In this document: positions 12,906 through 23,654 of the stretch, one piece after another
Layout of the letters: each line of letters starts with the position of its first letter
How positions within the stretch are numbered: the first letter of the stretch is position 1
DNA from: Turnera subulata
Lineage: Eukaryota; Streptophyta; Magnoliopsida; Malpighiales; Passifloraceae
Assembly (NCBI GenBank): GCA_028386065.3
Contig: JAKUCV010002560.1
Location: forward strand, 1-64,000
Direction of reading: 5' to 3'
Length of the DNA stretch: 64,000 bases
The notes under the pieces: generated by a model
Database searches by the model: none
What the model saw: the letters and a program-made list of their open reading frames with translations, nothing else
Told to the model about the DNA's origin: nothing
Program-made: the position numbers and the translations under genes

Positions 12906-14063
12906 GGGAGGCAACCCATAATTTAAGGTAGTTTAGTGTTTTGAGACTTTTATTTTCATTAATTTTTGTTTTGTTTTTTTGAGTCTATGCATATTGCATG
13001 AAAGAAGGAATTTTTCGAGGAGAGATCAACCACATTGGAAGGGTCAAGACGAATTCTTCATCAAATTAAATAGATAAGCTTTTCTTAAACTCAAACTTTT
13101 ACTTTTCTACATAATTTGTGTGATGATTTGCTTGAGTGCATTGTTGGATTTTATTTGTTTTGATGCATTCATATACATTTAGCACTTACCCTTAGGTTCC
13201 GATGGCGAGTTTATAACAAACTAGGCTAAATTAGAGGAGACAATTTTTAGGATTAGTTTTTAGGATTTTCATTATTTTTCTAGCACCCTAGGATTTTTCA
13301 CCTTTTCATAATTCATTAAAAAGATAAAAATTGAAAAAATTTTAAAACACAAAAAAATTGAAAAACAAAAAAAAAAATTGGGATAGGATATACCGATTAG
13401 TGCACCATGGCGCATAAGGAGGACAATTAGCGCGCCCCGGGCTAGGAAAGGTGCGCCAATGCGTAGGTCAGCACGCACCCACCAGCCCGGACGGCGCACC
13501 TACAGGCACACCCGAGCGCACCCGGACGCACCAATCGGCACACCCACAGGCGCGCCAAACAGCGCACCTGAGGGCACACCCAGGCGCACCAAGGCACACC
13601 AAAGGCGCGCCAATCTGCACCCAGGCGCACCAACCCGAGAGCAAGGAGGCCACGCAACCGACTTTGATTTTTGGACCAGCACCCCTTTGCTATTTTTTTT
13701 AGTTAGTCCTACGCCCACCAAAAATATATATAGGTTAGTATTCCTTTAGTTTTTAGGATTAGAATTTAGTTTTTATTTTCTTTTTAGGGATTTTCTAATC
13801 CTTGGAGAAATAGGATTCCTAGTACACACCCACTTTGAATACTAGTTTGAGGAGGATTCCTAGTACCCATAGGACTAGAAGTCGGCACCAACACCCCTTT
13901 TTGCACCGCCTCTAGAGCCTATAAGTACACACCCATACCCCCATATTTTCCCACACCAAAACATTCAAGCTCTAGACATCCATACACCTACTGTCGATTT
14001 CACTTCCCTAGCACCCTTTAGGTTTTTATTTTCTTCTCCTACCCTCTTTAGCCCTAGTTCAAG
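12906..14063 (+). other. Spacer between pol remnant and Athila ORF in element B
   Basis: No gene supported. It includes the GC-rich block at 13425-13645 and a probable leader for the following ORF, with CT-rich sequence (about 13940-14060) just before the ATG. Confidence 0.6.
13425..13645 (+). repeat. GC-rich degenerate GGCGCACC repeat block
   Basis: Many copies of GGCGCACC, GGCACACC and GGCGCGCC at 10-20 bp spacing inside an otherwise AT-rich element. The base composition contrasts sharply with the flanks. Open frames on both strands here are by-products of the repeat. Confidence 0.75.
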
Positions 14064-15188
14064 ATGACTTTTCCCACAAACAACCATTGCCGACCCAACT
14101 TCACCATCACCGACCATACCCCGCGCTTTATGCCTATGCCTAAGTTTACCGAGTACAATCCGAGATGGATTTCTGAAGAGAATCGTGCTAGGTTTGACAA
14201 GCTGATTAGGAGACCTCTAATTCCTACGAGGTACATTGATTTTGTGGTGGTTGAATCTTACAATCTTGAGGAGTTGATTGGGAAGTACCTTGCCAACATA
14301 GGACTAGTCGATTTTTGCAAGATTAAGGAGCCGCCATACGAGGAGCTTACTTATGAGTTTCTTGCTACTTTTGGGTATGACGTGGATCTCAAGGACATTC
14401 ATGATCCCGGCTATGTCAAGCTTCAACTTGCAAGGAAAGACTATGAGATGAGCTTAATTGATTTCAACAAGATTTTTGGTTTTGATGCCGAAGGATGGCG
14501 AGTTCCTAGCTGTGGCTTTAACGCAAGTGTCATGTGGAATACACTTTGCAGTACTTCATATGCGCGCTTCAAAGGCTTGGCTAATGACTTGTGCATTAAG
14601 GACAATGCACTGAGGTATTTACACAGAGTTTTGGCACACTCTTTCTTTGGAAGAACCAAAGGTGCACACAAGGTGCAATGTGATGAGCTTTTTGTACTCT
14701 TTTGTGTGGTACACGGGTACAAACTCATTGGAGGACTTTGGTTGCTGCAGAATTTTACTCATATTTGCAAAGGAGAAGGCGAGATAGCATGTGGAGGGTT
14801 GATCCCTCATATCGTAAAATTCTTAGGAATTAACCTAGATCCCTACACTTTAACCCCTCCTAACCCCACACTTGAGACTGTGCATAAGCATGTTGCCGCA
14901 GCAATGGCCCTAGAACTCCATGAACCCATTGATCCATATCCTTTTAGTGATGAAGAAGAGGTTGATGAGCAATGCTTTTGTGTTAGCACACAACCGATCC
15001 ACCGTAAGCCACCATCGTCTACATCATCCGTGGAGTCCAATTCCTCCAACATCTTCGACTTTCTCATGGGATGGGAAGCTCAAGTCGATGGCTTCGCCAA
15101 TCTCAACAAAACCACCGGCGAATTACTCTCTCAAATGGACAAGTTGGTTGACATTGTTGATAATTTAGGGAGAGTCATGCGCCCGTAA
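14064..15188 (+). CDS. Athila ORF (retrotransposon ORF-1-like protein)
   Basis: 374 codons from an ATG in good context (CAAGATGACT). The position, downstream of pol and before the 3' LTR, and features such as EEPPYEELTYEFLATF-like KEPPYEELTYEF, VDFNKIFGFD-like LIDFNKIFGF and RVLAHSFFGR match the Athila ORF-1 family (sometimes called env-like; function unknown). The C-terminal part is acidic and Ser-rich, then helical (GELLSQMDKLVDIVDNLG). A one-base shift near 15180 ends the frame; in another frame a coiled-coil tail (EQEKTIAQLRKKLENIENK) continues to a stop at 15262-15264, so the original protein was about 400 residues. It is the best preserved gene of element B. No clear signal peptide is visible. 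Confidence 0.75.
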   Translation: MTFPTNNHCRPNFTITDHTPRFMPMPKFTEYNPRWISEENRARFDKLIRRPLIPTRYIDFVVVESYNLEELIGKYLANIGLVDFCKIKEPPYEELTYEFLATFGYDVDLKDIHDPGYVKLQLARKDYEMSLIDFNKIFGFDAEGWRVPSCGFNASVMWNTLCSTSYARFKGLANDLCIKDNALRYLHRVLAHSFFGRTKGAHKVQCDELFVLFCVVHGYKLIGGLWLLQNFTHICKGEGEIACGGLIPHIVKFLGINLDPYTLTPPNPTLETVHKHVAAAMALELHEPIDPYPFSDEEEVDEQCFCVSTQPIHRKPPSSTSSVESNSSNIFDFLMGWEAQVDGFANLNKTTGELLSQMDKLVDIVDNLGRVMRP

Positions 15189-15264
15189 ATTGGATGAACA
15201 AGAGAAGACCATTGCGCAACTTAGGAAGAAGCTAGAGAACATAGAGAACAAACCTGCCGAGTAG

Positions 15265-17209
15265 TTTCATACATCATCATTCTATGTGTTGTGTTTTTAT
15301 TGCTTTACGTCTTTACTTTTATAGGATGCAGTAAATGCTAGTCATCCTCGTGGCAATTTAAATTTCATGTCAAATGTGTTTAATTTTGGTGTCATGAACA
15401 CCTAGTGGCAATGCAATTTCGATTTCTCTATCTCTCTTATGGTTGATTCTTACTTTCTCTCTTACTTAGATTATCATTTGTTATGTGCTATACGTGTTTC
15501 AATCTAAGTTTGAGGAGAGTGCCTCTCTTTTCTGCCCATGTTTTTACCCTTTGTTTCTTTTCTTTCTTGGCCAATGAGGACATTGTCCGATTTAAGTTTG
15601 AGAAGGGGGAACAAATTTCTTCGCAATTTGTTTGTTTTTGTTTGTTTAGTGTCAATAAAGAGCATGTTTTTTACTTTAATATATTGAGTATGCATATTTT
15701 TGATTCTAGATTACTTAGTAAAGCCATTACTTTTTTCAAAAATTGTTTTCAAAATCGTTTTCAACTTTTGTTTTCAAAATTGATTTTCAATTTTCTTTTT
15801 CAAAATCGTTTTCAAAAAAAATTTCAAATTTCGTTTTTAAATAAAATTTTCAAAAAAAAAAAGATTTTTTTTTTGTTTTCCAAATTGTTTTCAAATCCAC
15901 CATTCTATGATCGAGAAGTTTTTGTTGATGGATAACCAAGAGAGTTACTTTGAGTTTTTGAAATTTTTTCTTTTAGATGCAAGAAGTTTGATTTTTGATT
16001 TATCTTGTATTCATGCTTAGTTGTGATGAATTCATGCAAGTTTTAGCATTCTTTGCCTAGCATTTTTCGATACCCTATGCATTATTTTTGAAATTTTTGA
16101 CGTCACATATATGTCCTAGAACAAGTTTTCAGAACTTTTCAAAGCGAATTTTTCTCATAGATGCTCAATGAAAGAGATGATTTAGGCATTCTTTGTTTAA
16201 ACTAACAAGCCAATAAAAAGCCTACCCTTTATCAATATCCTTTGTTTAACTCCTTTGAGCCTAAATCATGGTAGCTAATTTTTTTCTTTCATTACCCACA
16301 TTTATCCACCTTTAACCATTTGAAGCCTTATAGCTAGCATTCTTTTCTTTCATTATCCATATCCTATTTTTCAAAGTTCCTTAAGAGATTTTTGTTCTAT
16401 GTTTTTATCAAGATATTTTCTATGATAAGTGCAGTTGTACCGTATCTTTTCACATCCATGAAGATCTATGTATTAAAGATGTTTGCACTTTCAATTGTTT
16501 CAAGTATGTAATGGAATGTCAAGCGCAGAAAAAAAAAGAAAAAAAAGAAAAAAATCGACAAGGTCAATTAAAAAAAGAGAAAAAAATTTTCAGAAAAAAA
16601 AGCCAAAAAAAGATAGAAATTGCGCAATCAGTGTTACTGAAACAAGTTGAATTTTCTTTTGATAATCACATGATGGATGTTATTTCAAGACTTGTACTTT
16701 GAGAATTCTTTTCAATCTCATGATAATGCATATTGCAATATTTTCTTAAGTGAATTTTTGAACTTTGATTTCTTATACACCTTTTCTTTGATCAACCTTT
16801 ACCCAAGACCCCATTACAACCCTTTGTAAAGTCCTATTGATCTTTTTGAGAGTGTTTATTTATAATAGTGGAGTTAAGTTCTGGAATTTGCCTATAGGAC
16901 TAGTTATTTAAATTTTTAAGACGTCAATTCATTCTTGCATGCATATGGGAAATCGATTTTTGCTAAGTGATTTGTGTGAAAGCTTACGCGGGTAAGTCTG
17001 ACTATGGCATGGATGCTTTTTCATGAGATTTTCTTTCCTTCTTGGCATTTGATCTTAAATGTTTTTCGTAAGCTCTTGGTGATTTTCTTGGAAGTCTTGA
17101 TATGAATTCTTTTTGATTGTGTGATTTGGTGGAGATTTTCAAAACCCTCATTTGGTTTATTTTGTTTTATTTTTTGTGAAGACAAGCAAAGTTTAAGTTT
17201 GAGGAGAAT
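15265..17209 (+). other. 3' non-coding region of element B
   Basis: Holds the Athila-type phrase AATGAGGACATTGTCC (15573-15588) followed by TTTAAGTTTGAGAAGGGGGA, a second TTTAAGTTTGAGGAG just before the 3' LTR, a TTTTCAAAAT-type repeat block and an A-rich run (16528-16616). No gene. Confidence 0.7.
15735..15898 (+). repeat. Degenerate TTTTCAAAAYYG tandem block
   Basis: About twelve imperfect copies of TTTTCAAAATCG/TTTTCAAATT at 11-20 bp spacing. Open frames across it (Phe/Asn/Lys-rich) are composition artefacts. Confidence 0.7.
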
Positions 17210-19056
17210 TGATAACATCTAAATGTAAGTGTTTTTATGATGGTTTTGAATGGCTTTTACTATGTATTCTTGGATGATTATGTGTATAATCTTTATATTA
17301 TCGTGTGTTTTCATGCATTGTGTCAATTAGTACTTCAATTTTGCTGATTAAGTGTTCTTATCAAGAATTTATCATTTTTATTGAAGAACAGAAGCTTTTT
17401 AGCCAAGTTTGGAAACCAAACCCAATTTAGAAAACTTTCTGCAGTGAGCACAGCCAACTATTTTGAATATTTTGGGAGTTCTAGGCTTCCACATACAAAT
17501 TAAGTGAGACCAATTGGAGACAAAACTAGACTTCCAGAGCTTTCTTTGGATCAAATTTCTTAATTTTTGGACGAGTCTACAAGGAGCAGTAATTATTTTA
17601 ATCCAGCCCAGGATGCAGATTTTTCTGTGCCGACCCAGGCCCAGTGTTTTGGCGACATCTTGAGCTACAGAACTCCAATTGAAGAGTTCTTTTTATGAAA
17701 AGAAAGCTGAGGAAATTATCTAGAACTTCGTAGAAGAGCCCAACACCCAGTTCGGACGTTGTCTAGGAGTTAAATGGCATGCAATTTTTGGGTCAGAAAA
17801 CAGGCAAAAGTCCAACGTGGAGTGCAAGTCAAGAATTCTATTTCCATTCAAAGAAGGAGAGCCCCACCGACTTCCAGAGCTAAAGACAGTGTAAAATGAC
17901 CCCCTAGGCCGACATATTCAGGAGGCAGAAGTCAGAGGGCGAAGCTCTGCTGAATTGGTTAGTTATTAGGTCACACACACTAGTGGGGTTAGGGTTTTCA
18001 CTCTTTTGGATCCTCTAGGTGGTGCCGAATTCCTTATCCAATTTCAAAGGTTATTCCCCATAACAATTCAACGTTTTTCCAGAAAGATTTCAAGGTTTAA
18101 AGTCACAGAATCACCAGTCCAATTGCAGCAGAAGTCGTCACCAGAGGAGCACAAGTCGACGCCATCATCAACAACACAATCGACTACCCGATTTCACTAC
18201 TCTCTCCTTTATTCGATTTTCTTTCTATTTAATTGTTTACTTGATGAATTCTTGTGAGATTTTGATGATTTGCTATTTTATTATGATGAACTAATTCTCT
18301 AATCTAGGATTAGGGATGTAGCCAATTACTTCTATTGTTTTATTATGTATGAATTGATGTTTATTCAATTGATTGTGTTGATTGTTCAATCTATGTGTAC
18401 CGAATTTATTATCTACTTTGGATTAATTCTTATTGATTGCAACATGCGAGAGCTGTGTGATTTATATGATGATTCCTAGAAGAACATAGATTCATTGATG
18501 CTAAAATATGCGAGAGCTGATAGTTTCTTAGGGTTTGATTGATTGTTTTGTGCTTAATGAGTTTAGTATTGATGCTAGGCTAAGCGAGAGCTAGGTAGTA
18601 ATCTTTGCTAAATATTTGATTCAACATGCGAGAGCTGAGGATTAAGACATTAGAAACAATTGCCCACAATCACACATCAATAGGAGATATCGATTCCATG
18701 AATAATAAACCTAGATAGTAATTGTGTGAACCCCGAATTCCTAAATTGCTTTAGATATTGATAGAACCACACTTTAGATTAAGTCTGCCATTTTATTTCT
18801 TTTTATTTGTTAGTTTCGACATCACCCTACTCCATCTTTTATTTGATTTGCCTAGAAAATCGTAAGTTGTGACATTAGGTAGTACTTATTTCCCTTGTTC
18901 CGTAGATCGACCTTGATTAGACTACTACACTACATAGTACACTGTGCGCTTGCAGTTAACATTCGTTGCGTTTACTCGTGAGTTATTTGTGTGTCGTGTT
19001 GTGAATTGATCAAGAATTATAAATTTGAAAAAGTCACGTGTAAATAAAATGCACCA
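17210..19056 (+). repeat. 3' LTR of element B
   Basis: 1847 bp, starts TGATAACATCTAAATG after the GAGGAGAA purine tract and ends GCACCA directly before the TGGCG duplication. Aligns with 6555-8384. Confidence 0.9.
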
Positions 19057-19657
19057 TGGCGCCAAAAGTGGCAGTAGACCGCATCCTTCTTTGCGCCAAA
19101 ATTGCATTGCATGCCACACTTCAAACCGTTGCAAGGCAGCAAGAAGTGGGCTCCCTCCTTTAAGCAAGTGTTGCCAAGTGTCCTTGACCAAGCTCCTCTT
19201 GGATGATGATGTGATCAAAAGTGGATGGCAGGGAAAATTTCCTCACGTGACCATCAAATCAAACAATCTCATTTTCACTCTTTCTTGTGCATGTGGCGTG
19301 ACCTCCATACAATATATATATAGTGTAAGATCAGCTTGGTCCGGTTCTGTGCATGTCGGGGTGCTTGCACCACTTTACGCATCTTTTACGAATTTGTCCT
19401 TCATCTATCATATATATATATTTAATACCTTATGGAAGATATTTAAATATATATAAAATTCATCCAAATGATTGCGCTTTGGCCTAAAAACCTGCCCATT
19501 ATTAATTATTTCCGCATGAAAAAAATATTAGATACTAGGACTAAAGATATATAAAAATAATAAAAATATAATACTAAAAATGATAAAATAAATAACATTT
19601 TGTAAGTTAAAAGCTGTGAAAAAGACCCGTAAATGAGTGCAAAGTGCGCACTCATCA
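19057..19657 (-). repeat. 5' LTR of element A, upstream piece
   Basis: On the minus strand it begins TGATGAGTGCGC at 19657 and runs to the B insertion site. 19123-19657 aligns with the A 3' LTR at 401-953. The flank beyond 19657 (TGCAT...) is LINE sequence. Confidence 0.85.
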
Positions 19658-20894
19658 TGCATCACCATCTTGTTCATCATTATTCCCAAATGCTCTTGTT
19701 AAATACCTTCCCCGACAGGGCTCTGATCATGCCCCTCTAAAATTGGTGTTTGAAAAGTCTCAATCTTTTGTAGTAAGGGGTAAGAAGATTTTTCGTCCCG
19801 AGCAGGTATGGCTCTCCAATGAAGAGTGTGGTGCCACGGTTAACCGAGCTTAGCAGGGAGGTAGAGAGAATGAGCCAGTTGCTAGAGTTATGGAGAAACT
19901 ATTGTTGAGTGGCAATATGTTGTTCGAATGGAGCAAGAAAAACTTTGAGAATATAACCTCTACCCTTGAAGAAAAAGGGGAGCTTTCGGGCAAACTTTAT
20001 CTTCAGCATTAGTCGGCTCAGATTTTTCACCAAACCAAGGAGTTGAATACCGAAATAGAGGATCTTATCAGAAAAGAACTCTTATGGGCTCAAAGATCTC
20101 GGGTTAGCTGGTTACAAGCGAGAGGAAAAAATAGTAGCTTCTTTTTTCCATAAAGCCAATCAACGACGAAAGACTAATGCTATTACTGACATTAAGTATG
20201 CTCAGGGAGATGGGTATCATCACAAAAAGAAATTGCTAATATTTTCAACAAGTACTACTCTGATCTATTCTCTTCAAGCCAACATTTAACTGGTGAGCCG
20301 ATGATGTAATGCATTCAGAATCAGGTGACAAATGTGATGAAAGTAATCCTGGCCCAACCTTTCACACGGGCTGAAGTTTATGAGGCTCTCAAACTGGTGC
20401 ATCCACTAAAAGCTCTTGGCCCTGATGATATGTCTCATCTTTTCTTTCAGAAATTCTGTAATACTATGGGTGATTAGGTATGTTCTATGGTTCTTAATGT
20501 ATTCAGTGAGGGAGCTAATCCCTCTTCCTTAATCATACTTTTATTACTCTTATACCCAAAGTCAAGTGCCTGGAGGAGTGTAGCCAATTCAGGCCAATAA
20601 GTCTCTGAATGTTTTCTTTAAACTAATTACGAAGTCGATTGCAAATAGATTGAAGACTATACTACTAGAGATTATTGGCGAGGAGAAACATGCTTTTGTA
20701 CCCTGTCGTTTAATTACAAACAATGCTTTAATAGCCTTTGAGTCTTTCCACCATATGAAGAAGCCTTGTAAGAGAAAGAGAGGGTATATGGGACTCATGC
20801 TAGACATGAGTAAAGCTTATGATCATGTTGAATGGAGTTTTTTTGAAGGGAGTCCTCATCCGAATGGGCTTCAGTGATCATTGGGTGAACTTGC
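19658..20894 (+). pseudogene. L1-type LINE ORF2, part 1 (end of endonuclease, start of RT)
   Basis: The segment begins inside the endonuclease (GSDHAPLKLVF near 19718-19750, the conserved SDH motif) and passes through a linker with frameshifts. It then enters RT: TLIPKVKCLEE, QFRPISL, FFKLITKSIANRLK, and LMLDMSKAYDHVEWSF (the DxSKAYDxVEW block, catalytic Asp of motif A). Several stops and frameshifts (for example near 20466 and 20605) show an old copy. The LINE reading continues exactly at 23655 after an inserted element. The 5' part of the LINE is on the far side of element A, outside the window. Confidence 0.9.
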
Positions 20895-21629
20895 TGTTGA
20901 ATATATTTTAATATATTTGAAAAATAATTTGTTGAATGTATTTTAATATATTTCAAAAGAAAATACGGTTAATCATTTTCCAATCAATTTAAACATTCCT
21001 AAGTCAAAACTTTATAATAGTTTTAAATGCTAATGATAATTCTTTGAGCTTTAATTACAAAGATAGGCTTGTTTACTTTTTAATGTTTTAAAACGTTGGG
21101 CAATTAATATTTTGATTTGAATGCTTCAAATGCTAAATGCGTTGGCAGGTTTCATCTTTGACCATTTCTTCCATTTTGACTGTTGAGAGTTTTTTTGGAG
21201 TTACAAAGAATTTAATTTTCAAAATTAAATTAAGGTAATAAATATTGAGCATGGAGGCTTAATGTTGAAGCCTACAAATAGAACTCATGTGTTCTTTGTT
21301 TTACACATCTTAAGACATTGAGAAGACTATGCTTTTCCTCCCTTGCTATGTCATTAGATTCTTTGATATCTCCTCTCCCATTCCTAAAGTTGCTGGTTTC
21401 TTTATTATATTGTTGGCAGTTACAGAGTTCCTACCGTTACAGGTAGAGGAACCTGTTGAATCTTGTGGGAAATTTGCTATATAGGAAAAATATTCCTTTA
21501 AACGCGTCCGAACTCCACCACATTTAGAGTGTATAAAAATCAAAAATATTTTTCTGAGGTACATGGGGGATCCAAGTCGGAATTCGAGCGCGTAGTCGTC
21601 GTCTTCCTAAGCATCCTTTTACGGGTTAG

Positions 21630-21631
<2 letters not shown>

Positions 21632-21664
<33 letters not shown>
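21632..21664 (+). repeat. (CT)n microsatellite
   Basis: Uninterrupted CT run of about 33 bp inside element C. Confidence 0.95.
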
Positions 21665-21666
<2 letters not shown>

Positions 21667-21732
21667 TATAAGGTTTGCTTCGGGTTTCCATTTTAATTAT
21701 GATGTCAAAATTCTTTTAGCAAATATCGACGC

Positions 21733-21872
21733 AGTGTCGTCATAATGCCGAAATTATTCTTTGCATTATTGTGGTTTTAGGCCGTCGTAATGTCGGATAG
21801 TCATCCGGTACTTTCGCTGTTCTATGCCATCGTAATGCCGGAATTCCTCCGGATCATTCGTCAGCTTTTTGT
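21733..21872 (+). repeat. Three degenerate ~46-bp tandem units
   Basis: The phrase GTCGTAATGCCGGA or close variants recurs at about 21737, 21783 and 21828, each followed by an AT-rich filler. Lies in element C. Confidence 0.6.
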
Positions 21873-23654
21873 TTTGAATTTGCTAAATTGGTTTCGGCAT
21901 CCGTTAACAGGTATGGAAACCCATTTATTTTTATGCACTTGTGTGTTTGTGTGTGTTGCATCCATATCATTATACTATCGTGTTTGCATCTTTGCGTTGT
22001 TTGTTTGCATACTTATTTGCGTGTTTAATTATCTATTAGCATTGCATGTTAGGGGGGTTCCAAGTCTAAAATGGATATGTCTTCTAGGATAAGCCCTAAA
22101 CAAACTTCTATGCTCGATGCCGATATCTTCAAACTTAGTTGGTCAAAGTGCTTTTCCATCGATGATGATCATATTGTCAAACATAGTGCCTTCAATCAAT
22201 GATGGCCACTTCAATGATGATTCTAAGTGTCTCTCAAGAATGAGAAATGCTTTCAATGATTTCATTGATGCTTTTGCGAATCCTATTGGGCATGAAAATC
22301 TTTATAGATGCAAGCTTTTGTCAAATCCACACACCTTTGTCCAAAAATAATTTTGATGGGTAAGAGCCAATTTTCTCCAAATTGCACCTTTTCAAAGGAA
22401 AATTACTAAAACTTAGTTTTCAAACACGAAATGCTTTTGGTAAGAGCCATGCTCTCAGATGGCAATATGAAAGAACTAAAATGAATATTTTGATAACCAA
22501 TCACCCTTTTGTTTTGTATCGATGTTCTGAACATCACCCCTGTCAAGTATTTGTCTGGGTTTAGACATATAAAATGGTTTTAACTAAAGCATTGCATGTT
22601 TTCAAAACTTCCTCATCTATATTCGTTGAGAAATTGCATACCTCAGTTTTATGCAGAAAATTCCACCTTCATAAGCATTTGACATAATTTTGCATTAGAA
22701 CCCACTTTAAATGCCCAAATGAGTTTTGTATAATGCATTTGTTTTGAGACACTTTCTGAGAAGAGTGATTGCATGCACTAAAAAAAGTGCTTTAGAAACT
22801 GAGCCCATCGTTCTAGCACGGGGAACAAAAGTTCGTTTGAGTGAGGATCGGGCCAATTCTAGAAGAAGACCTAGGTTAGCCTTGGAGATCCCCCTTTAGA
22901 AGAACTACGAGAGCTTTGAACCCAATGAAAGGGGGTACGTAGGCAGTCTGAAGTGGATGAGGCGCAAGCTCAAATATGTGATATCTGTTGTGCTTTCTTT
23001 TTGTTTTGTATTTGTATTTGTTTTGTTTGTTTTGATCATATGAGGTATTTGATCCGACTATGAACAACACACATTGACCTTGGCATCCAATATGACCGCT
23101 ATTATCTTAGTCAAGATGGTAGTCTGCGATAAACGAATCACCGGATCCTCCTCTTGGTTTCAAGATCAGTGCATTATTCGGAGTCAACAACGGGTTTTCA
23201 TCAAATTTTCCCTTAATAAATTTGGGTGGCGACTCCTTGTCAAGACAACAAAAAAGAGAACACCGAGGCCAGTGTGTGCTCAGTATTTTCGAGAATTTGT
23301 CCGAATTTGTGATACCTTCTTTGAATGAACTTAGCTAAGGTGCGAATACTGTGCATGCATATTCTGTCTATGGTTGTCGGGTTTTAAGTGAGACTGCTTA
23401 TGACTCCTCTAGTTTATATCTGGGAATATGCATGGAATGATTTTTCTTTGGAAAGCGGCTAATTCATCTATCCCAGGAATCATCGAATCGGTTCTCTCTA
23501 CTGAGGTTCAACAAGTTTAAATGAATTATCAAAAATTGCAGGCCATCAAATTTAAACTACAGTAACGAGGAGATATCCCGCCAACCAAAACGTGGCGCGA
23601 TGCTCACACCAACACACCTCAGGTTATGAATTTATATTCTCAATTTTTTCAACA

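Larger units (their letters stand above)
6555..19056 (+). mobile_element. Element B: Athila-like LTR retrotransposon inserted in A
   Basis: Two LTRs (6555-8384 and 17210-19056) begin TGATAACATCTAAATG and end GC[A]YCA. The 5-bp duplication TGGCG lies at 6550-6554 and 19057-19061. Order inside: tRNA-Asp primer site, gag, protease, RT, RNase H, a short integrase remnant, an Athila-type ORF, a long non-coding 3' region and a purine-rich tract (GAGGAGAA) at 17201-17208. The LTRs are similar but clearly diverged, including a 3' LTR-only stretch near 17309-17322, so the insertion is not recent. Gag-pol has several stops and frameshifts. Confidence 0.93.
401..19657 (-). mobile_element. Element A: deleted Athila-like LTR retrotransposon (nested host)
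   Basis: Read on the minus strand, A runs from its 5' LTR start at 19657 to its 3' LTR, which is cut by a copia LTR at 401. The internal part is 5292-954. Its 5' LTR is in two pieces (19657-19057 and 6554-5293) because element B inserted into it with a TGGCG duplication. The proof is that 401-953 aligns with 19123-19657, and that joining 6554 to 19062 gives one continuous LTR with its own TATA box. The primer site (5286-5269) is of the tRNA-Asp type used by Athila. Only gag, protease and the start of RT remain, so A depended on another element for mobility. Confidence 0.85.
20895..23654 (+). mobile_element. Element C: LTR-like insertion in the LINE
   Basis: Removing this segment restores the LINE reading WVNLLMRCV without a break, so it is an insertion. 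Its ends form a 6-bp inverted pair, TGTTGA...TCAACA, and CTTGC/TTTGC flank it as a 5-bp duplication with one mismatch. It has no gag or pol. Phrases such as GTACGTAGGCAGTC (about 22935) and GGTGGCGACTCC (23225) resemble the LTR/leader ends of Tat/Ogre-like elements. A solo LTR or a large non-autonomous derivative fits best. Confidence 0.7.

Noticed and set aside
13442..13749. Pro/Arg/Ala-rich frames on both strands
   Set aside because: Produced by the GGCGCACC repeat block.
14843..15067. Minus-strand frame over the Athila ORF
   Set aside because: Shadow of the plus-strand gene.
22117..22564. Possible small genes in element C
   Set aside because: Short frames without motifs, in sequence best explained as LTR or leader.
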